Below, in pieces: positions 32,782 through 43,559 of a stretch of DNA of 62,000 nucleotides. Below the pieces are notes generated by a model that saw only the letters and a program-made list of their open reading frames with translations, made no database searches and had not been told where the DNA came from. The DNA comes from Neocallimastix lanati (nom. inval.). Its lineage: Eukaryota > Neocallimastigomycota > Neocallimastigomycetes > Neocallimastigales > Neocallimastigaceae. Numbering within the stretch: the first letter of the stretch is position 1; each line of letters starts with the position of its first letter. Location: positions 1 to 62,000 of the forward strand of contig JACVTC010000010.1 of the NCBI GenBank assembly GCA_016946835.1, given 5' to 3'. Made by a program: the position numbers and the translations under genes.

Positions 32782-35399
32782 TAATCCCTCTTTATTTAAT
32801 CATTTTTTATTTATTTTATATTTATTTATTTATTTATTTATTAATATATTTTGAAAATTGAATTAAATAATATTATATATAGAGAACTGGATAATTATAA
32901 TATAAATAAATTACCAGAAATATTTTTCGAATTGCCATCTTTAAAATATTTGTAAATAATAATCAAAATATACCATTATTAATATAATATTTTTATATTA
33001 TTTTTTTTAAAAAAAAAAAAAATTCTAATAGATATAAAAATTTAAATTATTTTGATATATTGGAAAATATCTTCAACAAAGTTAAATGAAATACCAGAAA
33101 TGATAAATTCTAATTCTCTTTTAGAATCCATATAATAATATTTTTATAAATTTATTTATTTTATTTTATTTTATTTTATTCAATCTGTACTTTAATTATA
33201 TTCATTATTCTACTATTTTATTTTATTTTAATTTATTTTTTTATTTTATTTTATTTTTTTTTATTGTATTTTATTTTATTTTATTTAAAAAAAATTATAT
33301 ATATAAATAATTAATTCAATATAATTATATTTAACATTTTAATTTAATATAACATTTTGATATAAATATGATCATTAAATTTAGTACTTTGAGTGAAAAT
33401 TTAATAACTGAATTTCCTTACCAATTTACCGAACTTAAAAATATTGTAATTTTATTAATATATTTTTGTTAATAAAATAATAATAATAATAATTTATATT
33501 AATTATATTAATTATATTAATTATTATAATAATTTATTATTATATACTTATATATATATACTAAACTTTTTTATTTATATTATATATAATTAATGTTTAA
33601 TATAATTAAATTATATTTTTATATATTTATTTATTAAAAGAGAAATTGAGTATAATGAGTTGACTGATACATTATGTATACTAAAAACTATGAAATATAT
33701 GTATATATTATTGTTTTATTGATTAAAAAAATATAAATTTATAAATTATTTATGAACAAAAAAATAATAATATTTAAAAATTTTATATTATAAAATATAA
33801 AATTATTAGAAATGTTAGTAATAATAAACTGAATTCAATATATACTGAACATGAAAATCATTTAAAAGAAGATAGGTATATATTAACATAAAATTGATTA
33901 TTACAAATTTTTATTATATTATTAAATATATATATGTTTATATATATTTTAATTAATTTTTTTTAATCTTATTATAATAAATTTATAGAATTCTTAATAG
34001 AAAAGAATTTGTTGATAATATTACCAAATATAAGAATTTAAATAGTTTGTTAAGTATAAATCATTAAAAATTAATATTATATTGAATATAATATAAAATA
34101 TTACTTAACCATTAATAATAATTATAACGTCAATAAATGATAATAAAATTCATTACATTAATATAATTATTATTATAATTATTTAGAATTTTAAATAATA
34201 ATCAATTTAATGATAATATATTTAATAATCTCACTATTTTCGAAAATTTAAAAATATTGTATGTATTTATATTATAGTTAATATTTTTTATCTTTATGAC
34301 CATTATTATACTTTCTTTAATTTTTAATAAATAATTTTTAATTTAAATTATTATAATAATATTTATAATAAAAAAGTCTTTAGAAAATAATAAGAATATA
34401 AAAAATATTCCATAATCAATTGAACAACTGGAATCTCTTGAAGATTTGTAAAATCTAATGAGTATATTTTTACTTTACATAAATATAAATATTTCTAAAG
34501 TAAATTTATTTTACTATTTTGTCATAAAAATAAATTAAAAAAAAAAAAAAAAAATTTATATAAATTAGGAATTTATCTGGATTAAGTACAAAAGAATTAC
34601 CTAGTAATTTATTTAAATTAATATATTTAAAAGAATTGTAAGTATAATAAGCAAATAAAAAAAATTAAAGTTATATATAATAATTAAAAATAATAATATT
34701 ATATCTGTATATTTTATTATAATTAAAAAAAAAGAATTAAAATTATTATATTTATAAATTTTTGATAATTTGCAAAAATATTATTTAGATATATAAATAA
34801 TAAAGAATATTTAAAATTATAAATAGAAATATAATAATAAATATTTTTAATTTTTAAATTATGATTACAATAATTTTTAAAAATTCTATTTATTAATTTG
34901 TATTTATAAAATATATATATATATATAGATATTTAAGAAATAATGGATTATAAGATTTACAAAGTGGAATATTTAAATTATACAATTTAGATGTATTGTA
35001 AGTTTTAACTATTATGATTATAATTATTAACTATTATGATAATAATAATAATTATAATCATAATAGTTAATAATAATAATGCATTTTTCATAAACTAAAA
35101 ATTCTTAATTGCTTTTAATTTTATTTATTTATTTTTTTTTTCAATATTTTATATATTATTATTATAATATATATATAATTTAAAGTGATATTTCATATAA
35201 TCCTAATTTAGATGTAAAATTTATAAATTTTGGTAAACATAAAATATATAAATGTTTTGTGGATGGAACTCCTATCTCATACTATCAACCTAATACATGT
35301 GATAATATTTCTGAGATAAATAGTTATGCACAAAAAGAAATTGATGATGTCCTAAATTCACAATTAGAATTAACTGAAAATGATCGTTTTTGGATTTAG
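32190..35399 (+). pseudogene. Decayed secreted-type LRR gene, one repeat per exon
   Basis: A leucine-rich-repeat gene spread over about 13 small exons. The N-cap exon (about 32200-32482) has paired Cys (YCSFNNTYIDCYNNV.., DCEKLNKFLNRTLCDD) and ENGNIISLNL. Repeat exons follow at 32664-32738 (SDIDNFPLLTNLEYL), 32883-32951 (NINKLPEIFFELPSLKYL), then near 33060, 33390, 33650, 33810, 33995, 34190, 34390, 34570 and 34930. The last exon, 35186-35399, carries DISYNPNLDVKFINFGKHKI and a Cys-containing C-cap. Each internal exon ends TT before GTAA or a similar donor and starts with the third base of that Leu/Phe codon, so every intron is phase 2. Lesions are TAA at 34413-34415, TAA at 34951-34953, a one-base shift and a lost donor in the exon near 33060-33130. 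The signal-peptide exon is not seen. Confidence 0.75.
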
Positions 35400-36300
35400 A
35401 CATATTAAAGTCACCTACAAGAATAGAAGGTGTATTAGTATGTTTCTTTATCCAATTAGTAATTTCTGAAAAGGTATTCTTTCTTTCTTCCTTATGAGAG
35501 ACCGTAGGAACATAAATATTACCAATAGTGCATGCATTTAATTCCCCCAAAAAAGAAGTGATGTTAACAGAAATGATATACTTATATTCAAAAGGATCAG
35601 GAGAAAATGAGCAAGAACGATGTAACACTTATACTAAGACCTCTCATACCAAGGTATATTTGGATTAGTTTTTTGTAAAAATTGTATTATAGTGACAAAG
35701 AAATGGGTAATTATTTGAATGTATATTAAGGTATTGGCTATTACTGACCTCTTGCAAGCAAATACAGATGGGTTTAAAAATTTCATTAAAGTATCTAATA
35801 CCAATAACGTTTTTCATCATTCCATCCATTAATGTTCCAACTGACACAAAAATTAAAGAACTGAGTAGACGGTGAATAAATATTACTATAAAGAAAATCT
35901 TTAACCATTGATTTAGTTTCAAAACAAAAGAAGAAAATTTGTTGTTAAATTTCTTAACTTTACTGAAAGTTCGGATTTTGTTGGTTTGGATCCAATTAAT
36001 TTTATTGATTGGAAGGCAATGGGTAAGAAGAAATAAAATATATTTAGGTAATAAGTGGGTTTATCATAGTTTATCCTTAAAATGAAGTAATTTTCCATAT
36101 TAGGTGTGTGTGTTTTTTTTGTAATTCCATGAACTATTTCATTGCAATTGGAAATACGTTTACTAAGAAATTCCCAAAGTTTACTAATAGACCATGATTG
36201 AAGATCATGAATGAGGATAAGAATGAAATCTTTATTCTGAATATCGTATCTTCGAAGGCCTCGGCTCAAAACAGGTATAGTAGCTGACTTTGAAGAAGTA
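35395..36300 (-). pseudogene. LINE endonuclease-domain remnant
   Basis: Minus-strand frames give SWNINGWNDEKRYWY, IFKPICICLQEVSNS (catalytic Glu of the LQE motif), SVNITSFLGELNACTIGNIY, a block ending NWIKKHTNTPSILVGDFNMS (the GDFN motif), then stop abruptly at the end of the LRR pseudogene. These are the ordered blocks of the apurinic-like endonuclease that nicks target DNA in LINE retrotransposition. An upstream frame (36269-35919, with LQSWSISKLWEFLSKR) may be the end of the preceding reading frame. Frameshifts separate the blocks and the RT domain does not follow, so this is a 3'-truncated relic. Confidence 0.75.
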
Positions 36301-36304
36301 TTAT

Positions 36305-36700
36305 CTATTTCAAGAAAGCCTAAAAAAAAAAATAAAATAAGAATAAAATAAAATATAAAAATAATAATAAAAAATAGATAAAAAAAATTTTTTTTTTAAT
36401 ATATATAATAAAATAAAATAAAAATAAAAGAAAAAAGTAAATTCCCTTTAAATAGTATAAAAAAAAATGTTGGTGTTGAATATATGAAAGCTTAAAATAT
36501 ATAATTGTTCTTGATGATTTAATAGTTTTTAGATTTTGTAAATAATTGATTTTATCCGGTATTACTGATATAATATTTATAAATTTACACAAGGGTTAGA
36601 AATTTATTGATACAAAATTACTTGTGAATACTTTTAAAATGAATAATCGTTTCTATTTATCTTTTGACTGATTGTAATTCTTTCAATTAATAAAGCTCTT
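36305..36700. other. AT-rich spacer
   Basis: A-rich and T-rich runs with no gene seen. Confidence 0.45.
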
Positions 36701-36704
36701 TAAG

Positions 36705-36887
36705 ATGTTAAAAAATTTTTTGTTGAATAATCATAAATTAGCTAAAAGTATATTTAAAAAAGAAAAAATATTAGTAGAGAAAGACTATACAAAAGATTCC
36801 CATACGTTAAATACTGTCTTAAACACAAGCTTTGGAGTGAATCGATCTCCTACATTTCCATTTTACAATAGCTACATGAAAGTATAA
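36705..36887 (+). CDS. Small hypothetical frame, 60 codons
   Basis: An ATG-started frame, MLKNFLLNNHKLAKSIFKKE and on, to TAA. It lies between LINE relics and has no recognised domain. Codon use is not distinctive. It may be chance or a scrap of a larger element. Confidence 0.2.
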   Translation: MLKNFLLNNHKLAKSIFKKEKILVEKDYTKDSHTLNTVLNTSFGVNRSPTFPFYNSYMKV

Positions 36888-37069
36888 ATAATACTATAAA
36901 AAAAATACATATACAAAATAATGCTAAAGTAAAAAAAAAATACAATAGATTCATTACAATGATAATATGTAGAAACTGCATGATATTATTAATTATACAA
37001 ACTCCAATGTTACTACATATCCAGTTTAAAACAATATAAAACATCAAGTTCACTTTCTACAGTCTTCCA

Positions 37070-37270
37070 GTATTCCAGTTTTCTCTCTTTGTACTAGAAG
37101 CCACATTATAAAGGATAACCATCTATTATTATCAGAATCACAGAAAGCTGTAATTAGTACACCTGACTTGATATAGGTTATTTCTTTTCCATCAACCCTC
37201 CATGGACCTGGAAAAACAGTCTACATCATTGGGGTATTTGAACCAAAGAGAGGAGTATAATATATAACAA
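37070..37270 (-). pseudogene. Coding-like remnant, possibly LINE
   Basis: The minus strand reads a block with FPGPWRVDGKEI, SGVLITAFCDSDNNRWLSFI and MWLLVQRE over GC-richer DNA. No family is recognised; its position between the LINE endonuclease and C-terminal remnants makes LINE origin plausible. Confidence 0.3.
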
Positions 37271-37279
37271 GACTAAGAA

Positions 37280-37595
37280 TAAACGAAATAAAAAAATATT
37301 TCTTCAATTCTTTTTTTTTTTTTTTTTTAACGGCAGCAAACTTATTTCATCTTTATTAATTAAATATTTGAAAAAAAAATACATGTAATAAAAAGAAAAA
37401 AAAAAAAGATAAAAAAATAATCAAAACAAAAAAAAAATAAAATAAAAATAAAATAAAATAAAATAATAGTATGATATATTCTAGTTTCATTTAATTAATA
37501 TCTTGTAAGACTTCACAAGGGCATTATTATACTGTAATATAATAATTAATTTTGACTTCGCAATGTTAATCATAATTTTTTTAAGATACAAAATT
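37280..37595. other. Homopolymer-rich spacer
   Basis: T and A runs (for example 37311-37328 and AAAAT units at 37431-37465). No gene is seen. Confidence 0.5.
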
Positions 37596-37599
37596 ATGA

Positions 37600-38660
37600 T
37601 CTTCATTGGTTGCGCTAGCCCTGCTGGCCTGTCTTACTGTTTCTTAAGCATTGACGCTCTTGGTAGTAGTAGTACGATTCGATTTGAACCTATTGAACAA
37701 AGAGACCATTGCTAGCCAATAGCAATAGGTATAAATCGATTGAAGAAGAGCCGCAGTAACCACCAAGAATGGTGTATCAGAATAAGCACCTAATTTCATC
37801 TGGCACTTAAATAGATCTTTCCATATCCTTGTACTGTTATTAATACTTCGACCTCCAAGAAGGAAATTAAACACTTTTTCACACACACTAGAATCAACAT
37901 ACACATTATTTTCAATACTATTACTAACATTACTAATAATATTATTACTAATATTACTATAACTATTATTACTATTACTATTATTACTATTACTATTATT
38001 ACTATTACTATTATTACTATAACTATTATTACTATTACTATTATTACTATAACTATTATTACTGTTGCTATTATCATTATTACTATTAACAATATTATTT
38101 GTTAGGTTGCCATGGTTAAAAGCATTATATAAAAAAAAATTTTTTATCATTAATTTTACTACGAATAGGATTGAAAAATGGACAATCAATTAATCAATGC
38201 CTTATCCATTGTTTATTACTTTTACAACAGGGACAAAAAAATTAGGACACATTTGATCTATTATTTTTGCAGCTTTAGCAATTCTAGCATCTAATCTATA
38301 TCCGCTTCGTGCTCTCAATAGCCAATAGAAACCATATGAAAGATCAGGATATTCATAACAAAGTTTTATAAATTTTGATTTTTCTTCGAATTTGTTTTTG
38401 TCATAAAATTCAGCTTTAATAGAATTGATTTTCATATCTCTTTTCCAATAAAAATCCTTGATTTTATTATCGTTATTACCTCTTCTCTCTAGTTTACCTT
38501 TAAGAGTTCTACTTTCTTTCGTCCATGTATATTTTCTAGATTTTGGAATATTATTAACTAAATAAGAAAATAATACAATTTGAATCTTTTCATTTATCAA
38601 AACACTTGACTTGAGACAAGGCACACTTAGCTGACAATGATATTTCTTCAATATACACCT
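37600..38660 (-). pseudogene. LINE reverse transcriptase C-terminal remnant, copy 2
   Basis: 38651-38202 encodes SYLVNNIPKSRKYTWTKESR, YEYPDLSYGFYWLLRARSGY and IAKAAKIIDQMCPN, after which a frame change continues into the zinc knuckle (CPCCK..W..H.L.DC, about 38210-38240). An Asn/Ser-rich insert (ACT/ATT triplets on the plus strand, about 37915-38095), FNFLLGGRSINNSTRIWKDL and a basic tail FNRFKSNRTTTTKSVNA follow. Block order matches copy 1 at 28810-29700. The triplet-expanded insert sits at the same point in both copies, so it belongs to the family and is not a later accident. Confidence 0.78.
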
Positions 38661-38664
38661 ATTT

Positions 38665-38785
38665 ATTCATTGTTTTTTTTTTTTTTTTTTTTAGGGCTGA
38701 ATAGAATTCACTTCTTAGTTTTTATTAATTAAAAATATATATAGTAAAAAGTATAAATTTATAAAATTTTATTTGGAAAAAACAT

Positions 38786-38824
<39 letters not shown>

Positions 38825-39310
38825 ATAAAGAACTTTTTAAAATAACTTTTTTTTTGTTTATTTATGTTTATTTATGTATTATTTTTTATTTTTATTTTTA
38901 TTTTTTATTTTATTTTTTTATATTACATATTTTTTATTGATTACTTTTAGAAAAAATAATAGATCATCTCTTTATAAAAAAATTTTTTTTAAAATATAAA
39001 ATAAAATAATAAAAAAAAATTTTTTTTTTTAAATTATAAAATAAAAAAATTAATAAAAAAATTTTTTTTTTTAAAATATAAAATAAAATAATTAATAAAA
39101 ATAAATAAATTATAAAATATATTTTTTAAAATAAAAAAAAAAATAAATAAATATATAGATATATATTTATAATTATTATTTAAAGATATAATTTCATTTA
39201 CATAAAAATATATATTTTTTTTAAACTTTTTAAGTTTTAATAAAAACTACAGTACTAAAAATAAAAAAAAAAAAAAATAAAAAAAATAATATTAATTTAT
39301 ATTATTTCAC
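38665..39310. other. Homopolymer-rich spacer
   Basis: Long T and A runs (for example T30 near 38788-38817) and AT dinucleotides. No gene is seen; it holds the presumed 3' end of the CBM18 gene. Confidence 0.55.
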
Positions 39311-39313
39311 ACT

Positions 39314-41457
39314 TTAATGACATTTTCCAAAGGCAGATTGACATCCCTTACCACAATAGCCTTGACTTTCACCGCACCATCCATATTTACTACAACATTG
39401 ACCTGAAGGACAAGATCCATATTCTCCTCCACAACGTCCTTTCACAAAAATAATGGTATCATCACAAATACCATACTTTGATTGACAACCGTTCGTGACC
39501 GCACAATGACTTTTACTGTATCCACACCAACCATATTTACTACAACATTGATGATGAGGACATTTTCCTTTTCCTTTACCACATTGATAATTAGTACTAA
39601 TGAAATCTTCTTCATCATCAGAAACTACATCTGATTCAATTTCAGTTTCAACTTCAGATTCATTATCAGATTCTAAAGTATTATATCCTTTTTCATCCTT
39701 AGTTTCTTGGTCATCTTTTTTGGAATCTTTATTTTCTTTTTGATCATTCTTCTTTTCTCCTTTTTCTTGTTCATTATTTTTAGTATTCTTGTCATCTTTC
39801 TTGTCATCCTTTTCATCTTTTTTAGAATCTTTATTATTATTTATATCATCCTTATCATTCTTTTTATTTTTATCGTTCTTTTCATCCTTATCTTCTTTAT
39901 TATTATTAATTTCTTGTTTTATTTCTTCTTCATTTTCATTCTCAGTACATAATTTAAATTCATATTCACTTACACATTCTATATCTTTAGCTATACATAA
40001 ATCATATTTATCAGAATAATAACATGATTCAAGACTGTCATTGGTTAATGTTTTTCCTTTTATATTAACATTATTGTTTAAATATCTAAATAAATTAAAA
40101 AATAAAAAAAATATATATATATATTATCAATAATTAAGTTTATTTATATTTTTTAATTTAATTTAAAATAATAAATTCATTCAAATGAGAAAAAAAAAAT
40201 ATTTAAAAAATTAATTAATAAAGATAAATTAATTAAAAAAAATATATATATATATATATATATTTAAAAATTTTTTTTAATTAAATTCAATTATGTATAA
40301 TATTTGAATAATTTTTTTCTTCTTACATTGTTTTAAGTTTTTTCAATTGATTTAAGGATTCTGGAAGAACATCATCAATTTTATTTTCACCAAGACTAAG
40401 ATTAACAAGATTGGAAAGTGTTTCTAAATTTTTAGGGAATTTTGTAAAGCTATTTGAGTATAATTCTAATTCCTTTAAATTTTGAAGCCCACTAATCGTT
40501 TCAGGAAGTGAGGTTAATTGATTATCCATTAAATCTAATGTCTCAAGATTTTTAAGTTGACCAATACTATCAGGTAATTTTGAAAATTTATTAAATCCTA
40601 AAGATAACCATTTAAGATTTTGAAGATTACCTATGACATCTGGTAGAGATGATAATTGATTTGATTCTATGGATAAAATTTCAAGATTTTTAAGATTTCC
40701 TATGACGTCAGAAATTGTTTTGAATTTATTAAAATCTAATATGAATTTGTTAAGATTTTGAAGATTCTTAATGGCATCAGGAAGAGATGATAATTGATTT
40801 GCTCCTAGGTATAATTCTTTAAGATTTTGAAGATTAGTTATAGAATCAGGAAAAGTAGATAACTGATTTCCCATTACGTTTAATATTTTAATATTTTGAA
40901 GATTACTAATGGATTCAGGAAGAGATGATAAATGATTTGTGGATATGTCTAATTCTTTAAGATTTTTTAAATTACCAATAGAATCAGGAAGTGGTGATAA
41001 TTTATCATTTCCTGATATGCATAATAGAGTAAGATTTTGAAGATTACCGATAGAATTAGGAATAGTTGATATTTGATCATCCCTTAAGATCAATTTTTTT
41101 AAATTTTTTAATTGACTAATATTTTCAGTGAGAACGACTGAGCTTACTTCAATCCTTAATTTTTCAAGACTAGAAATTTTAGAAATATGATCAAATTGTT
41201 CCTGTTTTATTTCACAATCATTAATTTCTCTATTTAAAAATTCAAAAAAAAATAAGGAATTATCAGTGTTAAATAATAATTTTTTTTTTTAATTTTTTTA
41301 TTGTCTTAAAAAATTGATTATAATTAATTTTTTTATAATAAATAGTGTTATAAGTATCAGAAAGACTTACAATGTTATTAAAGTTGTAAAAAAAGAAATA
41401 TATTCATATATTTTTTCTACTTTATCTTGTTCATCATAAAGATCACATGAAATTAAG
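39314..41457 (-). CDS. LRR protein with two C-terminal CBM18 chitin-binding domains (exons 5-7 of a larger gene or a headless module)
   Basis: Three exons on the minus strand: 41457-41371, 41229-40327 and 40085-39314, with introns bounded by GTAAGT/ATAG and GTAAGA/TTAG, all phase 2. The middle exon encodes about ten 23-residue leucine-rich repeats (pattern LPDSIGNLQNLKxLxLxxNxLxS). The last exon encodes a LRR cap (YLNNNVNIKGKTLTNDSLES), a long acidic/Lys linker, then two hevein-type domains: CGKGKGKCPHHQCCSKYGWC.. and CGGEYGSCPSGQCCSKYGWC... with eight-Cys spacing and the aromatic chitin-binding residues, ending FGKCH. This suggests a cell-surface or wall-anchored protein binding chitin at its C-terminus. 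No ATG/signal exon exists between 41457 and 41593; the upstream exon ends at a stop in a would-be intron (see findings). Confidence 0.85.
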
Positions 41458-41509
41458 CTAAATAAATCATAAAAAATAGTGAAAAATAAATATATTAATA
41501 TTAATATGA

Positions 41510-41540
<31 letters not shown>

Positions 41541-41592
41541 TATTTAATGGTATTTAATTATTATAATATAAATTAAATCTTCTTTTTACTTA

Positions 41593-43537
41593 TCATTCAA
41601 TTCCAGTTTCCTTTTTATTAACATTACAATAACTATCTATTAAAGATTCTTTTGTTTTCGAAACATAATCTTCAAATTTTTTACAATCTTCTTCAAGAGT
41701 ATGGAGATCCTTTTTCGTAGTATTATTTTCTTTATTATCATTTATATCTTCCTTATTTTCTTCTTCTTTATTATTATCAGTACAAGGTTTAAAGTTATAA
41801 CCATCCGAATTTTGATGAAGGCATTTTATATCTTTAGCCATACATAAATCATAATCATCAGAATATTTACATTCACTATCTTCCTCATTAAGACTATCAT
41901 TAATCAATGTTTTTCCTTTTATATTAATATTATCGTCTAAATAACTACATTAAATAAATAAGTTTATAAATAAATTATTAAATAAAATAAATTTAAAATA
42001 TTATCATTAATATATAAATAATAAAAATAATTCAAAAAAAATTCAATTAAATTTAATATTTAATGATATATACTATTAGTATAATTAATAAATGATATAT
42101 ATACTTATTTATTATAATCATCATCATCATAATAATAATTAAACCATTAAATATATGAATAATAAATGCATTAATATTTACATTTGTTTAAGTTTTGGTA
42201 ATTGATTTAAAGAATCAGGAAGGAAATCATCAATTTTATTATCAGAAAGATCAATTGTGGCAAGATTTGTAAGAGTTTCAATATTCTTAGGGAATTCCCT
42301 TAGATTATTTTCTCGTATATCTAAATATTTAAGATTAGATAGATTACCAATGGTATCAGGAATACTTTCTAAATTATTAGTAGCCAAATCCAATATCTCT
42401 AGATTTTTAAGTTCGCCAATACAATCCGGTAATTCATTTAATTGGTTTTCATCTATATATAAATTTTTAAGATTTGATAGACCACAGATGCTATCTGGAA
42501 TACTTTTTAAATTATTTTTATTTAAATACAATTTCTCAAGGTTTTTAAGTTGAAAAATAGATTCAGGTAATTTTTCAAAATTGGAATTATAACTTAAATC
42601 AAATATTTTAAGATTTTTAAGATTTCCCAAAGTGGTGGGAAGGGTAGTTAAATTTATATTTGTATATAAATCTAATTCTTCAAGGTTTTTAAGTTGTCCA
42701 ATATTATCAGGTAATTCTTTTAATTCATAATTATCTGATATAGTCAATTTCTTAAGATTATAAAGTTCACCCAAAGAATCAGGTAAAGTTGTTAAGTCAT
42801 CATTATTAATAATGCGAAGGTCCTCAATATTATTAAGTTGTTTAATATTTGGAATTTCGGATATTATACAACTTCTTATCTCTAATACTTTAAGATTATT
42901 AAATTTAGCTATAACATCTATATCTTTATTATTTAATTCTAATTTAAAACGGTCGCTTCTTCCATAATAGCAAACAAAACTCCTAATAATCCATAATATG
43001 AAATATTTAATAGTATCAATAATATTTTTTTATCAATAAATTCAATATTTAATTTTTATTATTAAAATTTTTTATTCTTTTTTTTTCTTAAAATTTTATT
43101 TTATAATTTTTTTTTTTTTTTTTTTTTACAAAGATAGTATAATATTATAAAAATTATCAAAACTTACAATTGGGAAATATCATCAAAAGTTGACAGGCTT
43201 TCCAAAATTTCATCTAATTTTTCTGTTTTGAAATTGAATTCTCTAAAATTTTTCAATAAAATTTAATTAATTATTTAATAAATAAATACAAAAAGTAATC
43301 ATTTTAAAAATTTTATTATTAATTCTTTTATATAATTTTTATTTATATAAAAAAAATTTTTAAATATACTAACACACAAATTCCACCATCAATTTCACTT
43401 TTTTCACAATAAATATTATAATCTTTAACAGCATTTTTAATTTTTTTGCATTTTTGTCCAACTGTTTCCGTTGATACTACTGAAATAAAAAATAAAATTA
43501 GAAAGCTTACAGCTTTCAATAAAGTCTCTAAAATCAT
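41593..43537 (-). CDS. Secreted LRR protein, signal-peptide module
   Basis: Four exons on the minus strand: 43537-43374, 43242-43168, 42982-42182 and 41944-41593, with donors GTTAGT, GTAAGT and GTAAAT, acceptors TTTTAG, ATTAG and TGTAG, all phase 2. Exon 1 starts at a good ATG and encodes a signal peptide (MILETLLKAVSFLILFFISV VST) and a Cys-bearing mature start (KCKKIKNAV..YC..GGIC). Exon 2 encodes EFNFKTEKLDEILESLSTFD. Exon 3 carries about ten LRRs (LPDNIGQLKNLEELDL type). Exon 4 carries the cap (YLDDNINIKGKTLINDSLNE), a CKYSDDYDLCMAKDIKCL segment and an acidic linker, then a second copy of the exon-1 Cys motif (DCKKFEDYV..SYC..TGIE) and TGA. The protein would be exported. Ligand unknown. 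Confidence 0.85.
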
Positions 43538-43559
43538 TCTTTTTTAATTTATTTTTTTT

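Noticed and set aside
34413-34953. Alternative genetic code (TAA read as Gln) in the LRR exons
   Set aside because: All intact genes in the window use TAA as stop, and the same gene also has a frameshift and a lost donor, so ordinary decay is simpler.
37796-38092. 98-codon minus-strand frame of repeated IVIVI residues
   Set aside because: Alternate frame of the Asn/Ser triplet tract inside the LINE remnant.
39707-40019. Hydrophobic plus-strand frames that look like membrane proteins
   Set aside because: Antisense of the Asp/Lys/Glu-rich linker exon of the CBM18 gene.
41458-41593. U12-type AT-AC intron at the odd donor
   Set aside because: The acceptor is TTTAG, not AC, and the donor lacks the ATATCC consensus; a mutated GTAAGT fits better.
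42257-42553. 98-codon plus-strand frame opposite the LRR exon
   Set aside because: Antisense shadow of the leucine-rich repeats.
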